Assembly (NCBI RefSeq): GCF_003148385.1
Contig: NZ_CP029463.1
Coordinates: forward strand, 248,001-312,000
Direction: 5' to 3'
DNA from: Flavobacterium sediminis
GTDB lineage: Bacteria > Bacteroidota > Bacteroidia > Flavobacteriales > Flavobacteriaceae
Length of the DNA stretch: 64,000 nucleotides
Below the pieces are notes generated by a model. It did not search any database, was not told the origin of the DNA, and saw only the letters and a list, made by a program, of their open reading frames with translations. This document shows positions 29,537 through 38,439 of the stretch, one piece after another. The position numbers were made by a program, and so were the translations under genes. Every line of letters starts with the position of its first letter. Positions within the stretch are counted from its first letter, which is position 1.

Positions 29537-30220
29537 ATGTCCACAAGCATTCTCTCTTTAAAAAATGTGACCATTTACCAAGAAAAAAACCCCGTATTGA
29601 CCAATATTAATTTAGAAGTTAAACGAGGGGAGTTCATTTATCTGATAGGTAAAACCGGAGCAGGAAAGAGTAGTTTTTTAAAGACTTTATATGCTGATTT
29701 ACCTTTAAAAGAAGGAGAAGGAAGACTTGTAGGTTATGATTTAAACGGTTTAAAAGAAAAGAACATTCCCTACCTGAGAAGGAAATTGGGCGTTGTTTTT
29801 CAAGATTTTAAACTTTTACCGGACAGAAATATAAAAGAGAACCTTCTTTTTGTACTGAAAGCAACCGGTTGGACAGACAAAGCAGAAATAAACCTTAAGA
29901 TTGATGAAGTACTGGAAAAAGTAGGCTTAAAGCATTATCTCAATAAAATGCCCCACCAACTTTCGGGTGGAGAGCAACAACGCATTGCCATTGCCAGAGC
30001 TTTACTTAACGACCCAGATTTAATACTAGCCGATGAACCTACCGGAAATCTTGATCCGCAAACCAGTGTTGAAGTAATGGAATTGTTACGAAAAATTAAT
30101 GCTAACGGCAAAACTATCGTTATGGCTACTCACGATTATGCTTTATTATTGAAATTCCCTTCTAAAACCCTAAAGTTTGATGAAGGAAAAGTATTTGAAG
30201 TAGTTCAAAGAACGGTGTAA
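29537..30220 (+). CDS. ftsE: Cell division ABC transporter ATP-binding protein FtsE
   Basis: This 227-residue ATPase subunit normally partners FtsX to activate septal peptidoglycan hydrolases. It shows Walker A GKTGAGKSS (38-46), the signature LSGGEQQRIAIARALL (from about 142), and Walker B LILADEPTGNLD. The sequence FQDFKLLPDRNIKENL is characteristic of FtsE rather than of LolD/MacB-type proteins. ftsX is not beside it; the next gene, 2 bases on, is a glycosyltransferase. Separated ftsE and ftsX genes are usual in Bacteroidota as far as I recall. It may head the operon that continues to 32770. Confidence 0.9.
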   Translation: MSTSILSLKNVTIYQEKNPVLTNINLEVKRGEFIYLIGKTGAGKSSFLKTLYADLPLKEGEGRLVGYDLNGLKEKNIPYLRRKLGVVFQDFKLLPDRNIKENLLFVLKATGWTDKAEINLKIDEVLEKVGLKHYLNKMPHQLSGGEQQRIAIARALLNDPDLILADEPTGNLDPQTSVEVMELLRKINANGKTIVMATHDYALLLKFPSKTLKFDEGKVFEVVQRTV

Positions 30221-30222
30221 AT

Positions 30223-31116
30223 ATGCTTTCTATTCTGATCCCTACATACGAATATAATGTCTTGCCATTAGTAAGGGAATTAAAGAATCAAGCCGACACC
30301 TTAGGTTTTGATTATGAGATAATTGTAGGAGATGATAGTCGTAATACTTCAGCTGATAACGAAGAAATAACACATTTATCACACTGTAGGTATATAAAAA
30401 ACAAAAAAAATTTAGGTCGGGGACAAAACATTAATTTTCTGGTAGAGCAATCGCAATATAACTGGATATTAATTCAGGAAGCCGATGCCATGCCGCAACA
30501 AAAAAACTACATTAAAAATTGGGTAACTATTTTAAAAGAAACTAATAAAGATGCCATCTTCGGTGGCGTTTTGTATCCGGAAGAACCTTTTGCCGAAAAC
30601 AAACTTCGCTGGTTATATGGTACGAAAACAGAAGTGAAAAAATTAGAATTTCGAAAAAAAAATCCATATCAATTTGTCTTTACCTGGAATCTGGCACTTA
30701 AAAAAGAAATCTTTCAAACTATCAGATTTCCGGAATACATAACAGAATACGGTTATGAAGATGTTGTTTTTTTAAAGCTTTTAAAGCAAGAAAACGTTCT
30801 TGTGGAACATTTTAAAAACCCTTTGATCCATCTTAATGTAGAGACGAACTCCGTATTTATAAAAAAAACAGAAAAGGCTATTGAAAACTTATACTTTCTG
30901 ATCTGTAACCAACGCTTAGAATATACAGACACAAAATTAGGAACAAGTTATCAATTCTTAAAGAAATTCGGATTCTTAAATTTCTTCAAGTTCTTATTCA
31001 AACAATTTGAAAAAAGCATACGAAACAATTTAATTTCAAAAAAACCAAATTTAAATCTGTTTTTCCTTTATAAATTAGGCTATTTTTGTACCATTAGCCC
31101 AAAACAAAATGTATAA
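30223..31116 (+). CDS. Family 2 glycosyltransferase
   Basis: This 297-residue cytoplasmic enzyme has a GT-A fold: LSILIPTYEYNVLPLVREL at the N-terminus, IIVGDDSR as the nucleotide-binding acidic motif, and IQEADAMP as the DXD-like metal site (D in EADA). Sugar donor and acceptor cannot be read from the sequence. It starts 2 bases after ftsE and overlaps the following methyltransferase by 8 bases, indicating translational coupling. It opens the surface-glycan locus of this window. Confidence 0.88.
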   Translation: MLSILIPTYEYNVLPLVRELKNQADTLGFDYEIIVGDDSRNTSADNEEITHLSHCRYIKNKKNLGRGQNINFLVEQSQYNWILIQEADAMPQQKNYIKNWVTILKETNKDAIFGGVLYPEEPFAENKLRWLYGTKTEVKKLEFRKKNPYQFVFTWNLALKKEIFQTIRFPEYITEYGYEDVVFLKLLKQENVLVEHFKNPLIHLNVETNSVFIKKTEKAIENLYFLICNQRLEYTDTKLGTSYQFLKKFGFLNFFKFLFKQFEKSIRNNLISKKPNLNLFFLYKLGYFCTISPKQNV

Positions 31117-31840
31117 TTCTCTCAAGAAAGTTATCCGCAACCTTATTCCTAATAAGGTGCTTTATATGATTGAGCCCGGTTTGCGGAGTTTTTTTGCCTT
31201 ATCTAAAAAAGGAAACCAACACGAATGTACTATCTGCCATTTTAAAAATAAAGAATGGATCATTCTGGAAAATGAGGACAAACTTTGCCCGAAATGCGGT
31301 AGCTTATCACGCGACAGAAGACTATGGGAGATCATTGCTTCTGAATATTTACCTCAGGTACATTCCGTTTTAGATTTCTCCCCTTCCAGATGTTTGTACC
31401 GAAAGTGGAAAAATATACAAAATAAGGACTATTATGCCTCTGATCTGTCAGGTGATTTTATTTCTGACCATCACTACGATATCACTGAGATAGCTACTTC
31501 TGATGCTTCTTTTGACCTTATTCTTTGTTATCATATTCTGGAACATATTCCTGATGATGTGCAAGCTATGAAAGAATTGTTTCGGGTTTTAAAGACAAAC
31601 GGAAAGATTCTGATACAGACTCCTTTTAAAGACGGAGAGATCTACGAAGACAAAAATATCACTTCAGAACAAGACCGCTTGATCCATTTCGGACAAGAAG
31701 ATCATGTTCGTATCTATTCCGTTGAAGGCTTAAAAAAACGATTAGAATCCGTTGGTTTTTCGATTGAAGTCAAAAGTTTTGATAAAAATGATTATTTTGG
31801 CTTCCGTAAAAACGAAATCATTTTAGTCGCTACAAAATAA
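31109..31840 (+). CDS. SAM-dependent methyltransferase with N-terminal zinc ribbon
   Basis: This 243-residue protein has a four-cysteine zinc-ribbon motif at about 39-67 (ECTICHFKN and LCPKCGSLSRDRR), followed by a class I methyltransferase domain. The usual glycine-rich loop is replaced by VLDFSPSRCLYRKW, and DASFDLILCYHILEHIPDD is the motif IV region. Proteins with this layout occur in polysaccharide loci, suggesting that it methylates a sugar or a lipid-linked glycan. It overlaps the upstream glycosyltransferase by 8 bases and its stop abuts the next start codon. Confidence 0.82.
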   Translation: MYNSLKKVIRNLIPNKVLYMIEPGLRSFFALSKKGNQHECTICHFKNKEWIILENEDKLCPKCGSLSRDRRLWEIIASEYLPQVHSVLDFSPSRCLYRKWKNIQNKDYYASDLSGDFISDHHYDITEIATSDASFDLILCYHILEHIPDDVQAMKELFRVLKTNGKILIQTPFKDGEIYEDKNITSEQDRLIHFGQEDHVRIYSVEGLKKRLESVGFSIEVKSFDKNDYFGFRKNEIILVATK

Positions 31841-32770
31841 ATGCCCAAAATTTCGATCATCATACCACTTTACAACAAAGGGTTTATTTTTCAGAAAACC
31901 CTAGAATCTGTATTACAACAATCTTTTACAGATTTCGAACTTATCGTTGTTAATGACGGTTCCGATGATAATTCTGTTGAGATTCTTAAATCATACCATG
32001 ACTCAAGGATTAAATTATACCATCAGGACAATCAAGGTGTAGGAACGGCACGTAATTTCGGAATTGAAAAGGCTACATCAGAATTGATTGCTTTTTTAGA
32101 CGCTGACGATTATTGGCTACCCGATCACTTAGAGGAAATTTATCTTTTGTATCAGGATTTTCCTGATTGTGGTATCTATGCAAGTCGTTATTTTATGAAA
32201 ATAGCTACTCACAAGAACGTCAGAACATTTTATAAAAATATTGCCCAAGACTTCAGAGGTGTCGTGAACAATTTTTTTGACGCCAGTTTACCTTATCGGA
32301 TCGGATTAACATCTTCTCTTGCTATTCCGAAAAGTATCTTTACGGAGAAAAGATTCAATCCTACTGTAACTAGCGGACAGGATCTGGAACTATATACTAA
32401 GATTGCTCTTGAATATCCTGTTGCCCTGACTTCGGCATTCACTGTAGAATACAATTTTTCTTTAGACAACCAACTTTCTAAAACTCCGATCACTCGGAAA
32501 AGATTAATGAATTTTGAACAATTCTCTGAAAAAGAAAAAAGTAACGGAAGTTTACAACGGTTTTTGGATCTCTACCGTTTAGAATATGCAATGCAGTTTA
32601 AAATTGCCGGTGATCTAGAGCGATCAGAACATTATTTTAAAACAATAAAGACTTCAATTCCGTTCAAAACAAAACTATTGTATAAAATGCCCGGCAGTGT
32701 TCTTAAAAAGCTTTTGCGGTTCAAGCAATTCTTAAGAAGTAAAGGTTTTGATTTTAGTATTTACAACTAA
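31841..32770 (+). CDS. Family 2 glycosyltransferase
   Basis: This is a 309-residue GT-A enzyme with all the family landmarks: ISIIIPLYNKGFIFQKTLES at the start, IVVNDGSDDNSVEIL, and the metal-binding FLDADDYWLPDH. GQDLELYTKIAL probably carries the catalytic base. The C-terminal 60 residues are basic and helical, perhaps membrane-associated. Its ATG directly follows the stop of the methyltransferase. It is convergent with the ketoisomerase gene, the stop codons overlapping by 4 bases. Confidence 0.9.
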   Translation: MPKISIIIPLYNKGFIFQKTLESVLQQSFTDFELIVVNDGSDDNSVEILKSYHDSRIKLYHQDNQGVGTARNFGIEKATSELIAFLDADDYWLPDHLEEIYLLYQDFPDCGIYASRYFMKIATHKNVRTFYKNIAQDFRGVVNNFFDASLPYRIGLTSSLAIPKSIFTEKRFNPTVTSGQDLELYTKIALEYPVALTSAFTVEYNFSLDNQLSKTPITRKRLMNFEQFSEKEKSNGSLQRFLDLYRLEYAMQFKIAGDLERSEHYFKTIKTSIPFKTKLLYKMPGSVLKKLLRFKQFLRSKGFDFSIYN

Positions 32771-33171
32771 CGTTTTGTTTGTAAAAAGTCATTAAATCCT
32801 CTGATATAATCACTTTCTTCAAACACATCTGAAGCGATAACCAAGCATACAGATCCTGAAGAAAAATTGCGCAATTCGCGCCAAATATTATTAGCTATTA
32901 ATAAGCCTTCATAGGGTTTATTCAGAACAACTGTTTTCTCCCTTTCACCGTCATTTAATATTACCTCAAAACTTCCGGATAAAGCCACTAGAAATTCTTG
33001 CTGTTCTTTGTGCGAATGTCCGCCGCGTTCTGCTCCGGCCGGAACATCATACAAATAATACACACGCTTTATTTCAAAAGGAATAACTTGTTCTTCTATA
33101 ACCGATAAATTCCCTCTCGGATCATGGATTTTCGGAATGGCAATTATTTTACAATCTTGAATTTTTGACAT
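32767..33171 (-). CDS. Sugar 3,4-ketoisomerase, FdtA/QdtA/WxcM family
   Basis: This 134-residue cupin has the text of dTDP-4-oxo-6-deoxyglucose 3,4-ketoisomerases: IPKIHDPRGNLSVIEE at the N-terminus, RVYYLYDVPAGAERGGHSHKEQQEFLVALSGS with the catalytic histidines in GGHSHKE, and WRELRNFSSGSVCLVIASD. Such enzymes move the keto group from C4 to C3 ahead of transamination, giving 3-amino-3,6-dideoxyhexoses (Fuc3N or Qui3N). The DegT aminotransferase at 38440-39522 is the natural next step. It overlaps the preceding glycosyltransferase by 23 bases. FdtA and QdtA cannot be told apart here. Confidence 0.85.
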   Translation of the reverse strand: MSKIQDCKIIAIPKIHDPRGNLSVIEEQVIPFEIKRVYYLYDVPAGAERGGHSHKEQQEFLVALSGSFEVILNDGEREKTVVLNKPYEGLLIANNIWRELRNFSSGSVCLVIASDVFEESDYIRGFNDFLQTKR

Positions 33172-33970
33172 ACTGCTTTTTACCTTTTATAGCCTGTGAA
33201 ATTAACTTGGGAATCTGAAGTATCCCTATTTTACCTTGTTTGAGATCAAAAAATAGTTTTAAGAAAATCCAAAGTACATATTTATTCCTGAAAATTCTAA
33301 AAAAAACGGCACTTTGATTAAAATAAAGCATCTCAGAATTTATCCTTTTACTTGTTGTTTCTCCCGGGTGATCTAAAATGACTTCCGGCTCACCACTTAT
33401 CCTGAAGTTTTTATTTTTCAGATCTGACACAAAAATTGCCTCCTCTCCTATCGGAAAACAAGCTCCGATACCGAAATTTTCATCAAACCTGACATTAGTT
33501 TCCAGAATAACTTTTCTCTTAAAAGCTAATTCTACAGAAGAGATATCTAAAACCTGAAACCAGTTTAAATCCTGACAGAAGGCTTGCGGATATTTCTTGA
33601 TCTGTTTTCCGTTTTGAGTATACCGGAACCTAACAACATCTGTAAAAGGATTTTTATTAAACGCATGTAATAACTTAGCCGCAAAATCATGTTCAAAAAT
33701 AACATCGTCATCAGCTAGCAGAACCAAATCTTTTTCAGCCTGTTGTAAGGCTATATTTCTGCTCTTTGAAAGTCCGAATTCATAACAGTTCACAACTTTC
33801 ACATTTTCAAAACCAGACTGCAGCTCTTCTCCGTCGGTTTGATTCACCACCAAAACGGAAATTGATTGCCATAGATCATCGGGAAACATTCGATATAAAA
33901 AACCGAGATCCTTTTGATTCATGGTCGAAACTAAAATTTCTAAATCATTTTGTTGGTAGAGCACACTCAA
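33149..33970 (-). CDS. Glycosyltransferase, family 2-like
   Basis: This 273-residue GT-A type protein begins NDLEILVSTMNQKDLGFLY, has KVVNCYEFGLSKSRNIAL and the metal-binding motif LLADDDVIF. It lacks the usual IPTYN opening but is otherwise a normal small GT2. The C-terminal 70 residues are hydrophobic and basic (FFRIFRNKYVLWIFLKLFF), suggesting membrane contact. It is followed by the ketoisomerase with a 23-base overlap. A perfect -7 box lies 18 bases upstream, giving a very short leader. Confidence 0.82.
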   Translation of the reverse strand: MSVLYQQNDLEILVSTMNQKDLGFLYRMFPDDLWQSISVLVVNQTDGEELQSGFENVKVVNCYEFGLSKSRNIALQQAEKDLVLLADDDVIFEHDFAAKLLHAFNKNPFTDVVRFRYTQNGKQIKKYPQAFCQDLNWFQVLDISSVELAFKRKVILETNVRFDENFGIGACFPIGEEAIFVSDLKNKNFRISGEPEVILDHPGETTSKRINSEMLYFNQSAVFFRIFRNKYVLWIFLKLFFDLKQGKIGILQIPKLISQAIKGKKQYVKNSRL

Positions 33971-33985
33971 ATTGTAGTATATTTA
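33954..33985 (+). promoter_or_regulatory. Probable promoter for the rightward glycosyltransferase
   Basis: TTGG (33954-33957), 20 bases, then TATATTTA (33978-33985), one mismatch from TAnnTTTG. It lies 42 bases before the ATG at 34028 and overlaps the start of the divergent gene. Confidence 0.4.
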
Positions 33986-33987
33986 CA

Positions 33988-33995
33988 CAAATGTA
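33988..33995 (-). promoter_or_regulatory. Probable promoter for the leftward glycosyltransferase-ketoisomerase pair
   Basis: The reverse complement is TACATTTG, an exact TAnnTTTG match, 18 bases from the start codon at 33970. The -33 box is not clear. Confidence 0.45.
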
Positions 33996-34027
33996 ATCAG
34001 AAATTAGAATATTTTAGAATTAATTAT

Positions 34028-35167
34028 ATGCGAATCCTTTTAGTTGGTGAATACAGCCGATTGCACAATTCTTTAAAGGAAGGGCTACAAACTTTAGGTC
34101 ATGAGGTTACCATTGTAGGTTGCGGCGATAAATTCAAACAATTTCCGGTAGATCATTCTGTCTACGCTTCTTTTACGCATACTAAACCGATCATTTATGT
34201 TCATAAACTACTGCGAAAACTACAGCTCATCAATTTAGAAAAACTTGAAAAGGCAATTCGTTTTTATTTCTTACTTCCTCAATTTTCAGATTACAACCAT
34301 GTTCAGCTAATTAATTCAGATGCTTTAGAAACCTATCCGGTACTCAGTCGATGGCTTTATAAAAAGCTGTTTCAAAGGATAAAGAACAGAAGTTTATTAA
34401 TTTGCGGCGATGAAACTCCTGTTATAGACTATCTTTTCAAACAAGAACTTAACTATTCTATTTTAACCCCTTACTTTGAAAATCCGGGTCTCAAAAAACT
34501 ATTTCAGTTTCCGTTAAAATACAGAAAAACATCTTACCGAAAAACATTTCAATGGCTAAAAAACAATTGTCAATCGCTCATTACATCTGATCTGGATTAT
34601 GAGATTCCAATGCAAAAAACGGGCTTTAAAACCCATTTTATTCCGAATCCTGTTAATGTTGACAAAATCAAATTTGAACCTTTACATTTTGAAGATAAAA
34701 TTATCATCTTTTTAGGCATTAACCACTTGAGTTATCAAAAAAAAGGCATTCCGTTCTTTGAACAGGCATTGGAAAGAATTCAAAAAAAATACCCGAATTG
34801 TGTTGAGGCAATTGTAACGGAAAACATTCCCTATGCCGAATATATTCAGTTATACAACAAAGCACATATCCTTTTAGATCAGGTTTATGCTTACGATCAG
34901 GGCTATAATGCTTTAGAGGCTATGGCTAAAGGAAAAGTTGTTTTTACCGGTGCCGAAACCGAATTTTCCGAGTACTACCATTTACAGGATGACCGTGTTT
35001 GTATCAATGCTGTTCCTGATGTAGAAAAACTATGTCAAAAACTCTCTTTTTTAATTGAAAATCCTGCCGAGATCATTGATATTTCAACTAATGCCCGAAA
35101 GTTTATTGAGACAGAACATCATTATCGGATCATTGCAAAAAAGTACTTATCCGTCTGGGCAATTTGA
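34028..35167 (+). CDS. Glycosyltransferase, GT-B type
   Basis: This 379-residue protein starts at the ATG at 34028 (MRILLVGEYSRLHNSLKEGL), chosen because it begins the Rossmann strand; an upstream in-frame start would add 26 unlikely residues. The C-terminal half has the group 1 layout: IIFLGINHLSYQKKGIPFFEQAL, then HILLDQVYAYDQGYNALEAMAKGKVVFTG, where the E in LEAMA is the usual nucleotide-sugar-binding glutamate. The gene is transcribed alone on the plus strand inside a mostly minus-strand block. Its last 38 bases overlap the convergent membrane protein gene. Confidence 0.85.
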   Translation: MRILLVGEYSRLHNSLKEGLQTLGHEVTIVGCGDKFKQFPVDHSVYASFTHTKPIIYVHKLLRKLQLINLEKLEKAIRFYFLLPQFSDYNHVQLINSDALETYPVLSRWLYKKLFQRIKNRSLLICGDETPVIDYLFKQELNYSILTPYFENPGLKKLFQFPLKYRKTSYRKTFQWLKNNCQSLITSDLDYEIPMQKTGFKTHFIPNPVNVDKIKFEPLHFEDKIIIFLGINHLSYQKKGIPFFEQALERIQKKYPNCVEAIVTENIPYAEYIQLYNKAHILLDQVYAYDQGYNALEAMAKGKVVFTGAETEFSEYYHLQDDRVCINAVPDVEKLCQKLSFLIENPAEIIDISTNARKFIETEHHYRIIAKKYLSVWAI

Positions 35168-36458
35168 CTTCTTTTTTAAAAAACAACAGCACTACAATAA
35201 TCATTAAAAATTCATACGGATAAGCGTACTTTACATTCGTTCCGTAAGTAACAATACCTTGTAGAAGCGATCCGGCAAATATAATGGTCACTGCTACTAT
35301 TTCAAAAGTGATCTTACGTTTCTTAAAAAATCGGAAGACAAAAAAAGGAACTAAAGCCAGAAAACTCCATTTAAAAAAGTACAATGTAATCTTTTGCAAA
35401 CGCCAAATGGTTCTTACAAGTGGTTTTAATTTTACTTTTTCAAAATCCCAATAAATCTTTACCCTCCAAAAATCCAACCAGGAACGGGTTACAACCTGTT
35501 TCCAATAATCATACTGATTGTTCTTGATGGTTTCTTTTGCATATTCTCCCAAATAATAGGAACACTCCGGAAAATAAGGATATTTATGTTGTAAATCATG
35601 ATAATGAGCATGCCAGATAGCCATTGCCACATCTTTTTTTTCTCTGATGGTTTCTTCTCTGTATTTTACATAAGGATCTATGATCCACCGGTATTTTTCC
35701 GGACCTTTTTCAGCGAAATAAACGCAATTTTGGGAAATGTTGAGACCAAAATAAGTTGTAGAAACAAAATATCCTGTGTTTACTTTATTGACATAAGACC
35801 AACCGAAATAGGCTAATAAGGGAAAAATTAAAATAATGATCTTCTGGTTGATGATCTTTTTCCAATGAAATCGATACAAAACACTAAAACCATAGATAAC
35901 AAACGGAATATAAGCAAAGAAAGGTTTGGTTAAAACCAGATAACCTAAAAGAAGGCTAAACAATAACTCTGATTTAAGGTCTCGCTTATTAAAATAATTA
36001 TCTGCTAAAATATAAAAAACGGCCGATAGTAAAAAAACGGTAAGGCTTTCTATTAAAATAGCTGTTTCATAAAAAAACACATATAGTAAAGTTTCCAGAT
36101 AAACCGCGATCCAAAGCGCATTTTTATTTTGAAAACCTAATTTTAATAATAACTTATACTGGATCACAGAAGTTACAACACCGATAACAAATTGATATAC
36201 GATCGTTAGCCGCATAGTTCCTCCCCCTAATGCTATCAATAACGGATATCCGGGACTCCTTTCTCCGGTATAACCGGATAAATTAAATTTCATCAGATAA
36301 GGCACTAACTCCATAAAGCTCCAGCTATCCGGCCATTTAGTAATTGTAAAATACAACGCAAAGAATAGGGCTCTGAAGAAAAACCCAAAGAGAATGAGAA
36401 ATTTTACCTCCGCTGTTTTTACAAAAGGGATATAAATCTTATCGATCCATTTAAACAT
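35130..36458 (-). CDS. Multi-spanning membrane glycosyltransferase of GT-C type (PMT/ArnT-like)
   Basis: This 442-residue inner membrane protein has about ten to eleven hydrophobic segments. The first periplasmic loop contains WPDSWSFMELVP and YTGERSPGYPLLIALGG, the acidic and ERSPGYP features of GT39/GT83-like enzymes that use polyprenyl-phosphate sugars. The next gene on the operon resembles a polyprenyl-phosphate sugar synthase, which would supply that donor. It overlaps that gene by 8 bases and the convergent glycosyltransferase by 38. The precise acceptor (lipid A, glycan or protein) is not apparent. Confidence 0.78.
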   Translation of the reverse strand: MFKWIDKIYIPFVKTAEVKFLILFGFFFRALFFALYFTITKWPDSWSFMELVPYLMKFNLSGYTGERSPGYPLLIALGGGTMRLTIVYQFVIGVVTSVIQYKLLLKLGFQNKNALWIAVYLETLLYVFFYETAILIESLTVFLLSAVFYILADNYFNKRDLKSELLFSLLLGYLVLTKPFFAYIPFVIYGFSVLYRFHWKKIINQKIIILIFPLLAYFGWSYVNKVNTGYFVSTTYFGLNISQNCVYFAEKGPEKYRWIIDPYVKYREETIREKKDVAMAIWHAHYHDLQHKYPYFPECSYYLGEYAKETIKNNQYDYWKQVVTRSWLDFWRVKIYWDFEKVKLKPLVRTIWRLQKITLYFFKWSFLALVPFFVFRFFKKRKITFEIVAVTIIFAGSLLQGIVTYGTNVKYAYPYEFLMIIVVLLFFKKEVKLPRRISTFLQ

Positions 36459-37185
36459 AGTTGAAATATATTTTTAAAAGTTGCAAAGGAAACTGAAAAA
36501 ATTCTCTTTTTCTTATTTTTGAACCTCCTTTTTCTTCCCATATTTCCAACGGGATCTCTTTAATTTTTAACTCAAACTCACGATCTGACCTTTTAAACCG
36601 CAAAAGCAATTCAACATCAAAAAGCCATTTGGTTATAAAAGGATCTTTAAATAATCGGTATGCCAAATCAGAACGTATGACTTTAGCCCCGCATTGCGTA
36701 TCGTAGATGGGAAATTTTAGAATAACCTGACTCACGATAGTTGCAAATACACGTCCGAAATAATGGCGTACCAACGATCTTCTTACCTGATTTCCGGTCA
36801 GTTTTATTCTTGCTCCCATTACCAGAGCCAAATTATCGTTTTGCAGTAAAAACTGAGAGATACGAATCAATTCAGAAACCGGAGTTGCCAGATCAGCATC
36901 TAAATACGCTACATAATCATATTGAATAATGTTAAACTGAAAAATTCCCTGCCGGATAGCCTCAGCCTTTCCCGAATTTTTTAACAGGCTCAGGCAAAAA
37001 ACATTTTCAAACTCCTTGCTAAAAGTATCCAATACATTCTGAGTCTGATCTGAGCTTCCGTCATTTATAAACAGAAAATCGACATCCCGATAGGTTTCAA
37101 ATTGCTTGCTCCAGTTGAGCATTTTAAAACGCTCAACTTCATTAAAACAAGGGATCAATATGCCTATTCTGTTTGTTTTCTCCAT
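36451..37185 (-). CDS. Family 2 glycosyltransferase, polyprenyl-phosphate sugar synthase-like
   Basis: This 244-residue GT2 protein begins RIGILIPCFNEVERF and has FLFINDGSSDQT, NSGKAEAIRQGI, and the metal motif YLDADLATPVSEL. Those, with GNQVRRSLVRHYFGRVFATI and DTQCGAKVIRSDLAYRLF, match the dolichyl-phosphate mannose/glucose synthase group (DPM1/ALG5-like). It has no clear C-terminal membrane helices. It probably charges undecaprenyl phosphate with a sugar for the GT-C enzyme downstream. It overlaps the flippase gene by 22 bases and the GT-C gene by 8. Confidence 0.85.
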   Translation of the reverse strand: MEKTNRIGILIPCFNEVERFKMLNWSKQFETYRDVDFLFINDGSSDQTQNVLDTFSKEFENVFCLSLLKNSGKAEAIRQGIFQFNIIQYDYVAYLDADLATPVSELIRISQFLLQNDNLALVMGARIKLTGNQVRRSLVRHYFGRVFATIVSQVILKFPIYDTQCGAKVIRSDLAYRLFKDPFITKWLFDVELLLRFKRSDREFELKIKEIPLEIWEEKGGSKIRKREFFQFPLQLLKIYFNYV

Positions 37186-38437
37186 AAACCGTTAAAGTAC
37201 ATCCATAACATTACAAAATACACAAAATAGGTCCCGCAATAAGCCATAACGGCTCCTTCTACTTTAGCATACGAAATCAAAAACCAACTCAAAGAGATCA
37301 TCGTTGCAAAAGAAATAATTTCAAATATAAAATAAGGCTTCACTAACTTTCTGGCGTAAAACTGTATTCCCAGTATTAAAGAAGCTGCCTTAAAAATATC
37401 GCCCAGCATTTGCCAAAAGAACAATTGGGAAACCGGTAAAAATTCCTTGCTTAAAAACAACGGAATAAAATACATTCGCAACAAGTATAAAACACTCAGT
37501 GCCAAAGCAAAAAGCGGAATGATCTTAGTCAGGTAATTTTTAGTTAAAGGCTTTATCTGATTTGTATCTTTTGAAAATTCCGGCAAATAATATAAGGTTA
37601 TCATGGAAGAAATAAACATCATATACAGGGCCGAAATCTTGTTCATTGCCTCGTAATATCCAGCCGCATCCAGACTGTCCCAATTGATAACCAGACTTCT
37701 GATAAACAAATAAATAAGAGGCGAAATTATTGCTGAGAACAAACTCATTAGTCCATACGACAAGGTTCCTTTCAGCTCTTTAAAGCTACTTCTTAAACTC
37801 CCGATCTGAAAAGCTGTGATTTCTTCCTTTACAAAATAAAAAGAAACCAAAAACAAAACAAGCCCTATGACTGAAACGGCCAATAATGCCCCATTGTTCT
37901 GAAAAAATACATCAAAACAACAGAAAGTACCAATCCGGACAAGTAACTGACACTATTTACCCAGACTACTTTTTTATAGCGACTCAACCCATTCAGAAAA
38001 GCAATGCAATACACATTCAGTACCTGAAAAGGGAATAAAATTCCAATGGCTTTCAGAACCGTTGAATAATCGGCATGATCGAAAATTTTGTTCGCAATGA
38101 ACTCAGAAAACACAACAATTCCGATTCCTAAAAAAACGGAAAGAATGAGAATTCCTAAAAAATGTATTGAGAACAAATGTGATAATCTCTTTTTGTCGGA
38201 ATAATTCTCTGCTACTCTTTTAATAATTCCATTTTGGATTCCCAAAGTTCCTAAAGCCTCTAAAGAAGATAGAAAGTTTCTCAGATTGCCTACTAATGCC
38301 ATTCCGGAAGCTCCGATGAACATAGCAATTGCCTTTGAGGTCAAAAAACTGGTCACGACTCTTAAAACCAAACTCAGACTATTGAATGAGAAGATTTTAA
38401 AAAGCACATTTTCCTTTATTTTTTGAAATTCATTCAA
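37164..38437 (-). CDS. Wzx-type polysaccharide flippase (one apparent frameshift, TTG start)
   Basis: Repaired, this is a 424-residue membrane protein with about twelve helices of the MATE/MOP flippase superfamily, which moves lipid-linked glycan units across the inner membrane. The N-terminal part has the typical SFNSLSLVLRVVTSFLTSKAIA and GASGMALVGNLRNFLSSLEAL text of Wzx-like O-antigen translocases. The reading breaks in the run of six A at 37902-37907 (T on the coding strand): with seven it joins as YFFQNNGALLAVSVIG. The start at 38437 is a TTG placed 2 bases after the DegT stop. It is translationally linked to its neighbours on both sides. Confidence 0.85.
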
Positions 38438-38439
38438 AC

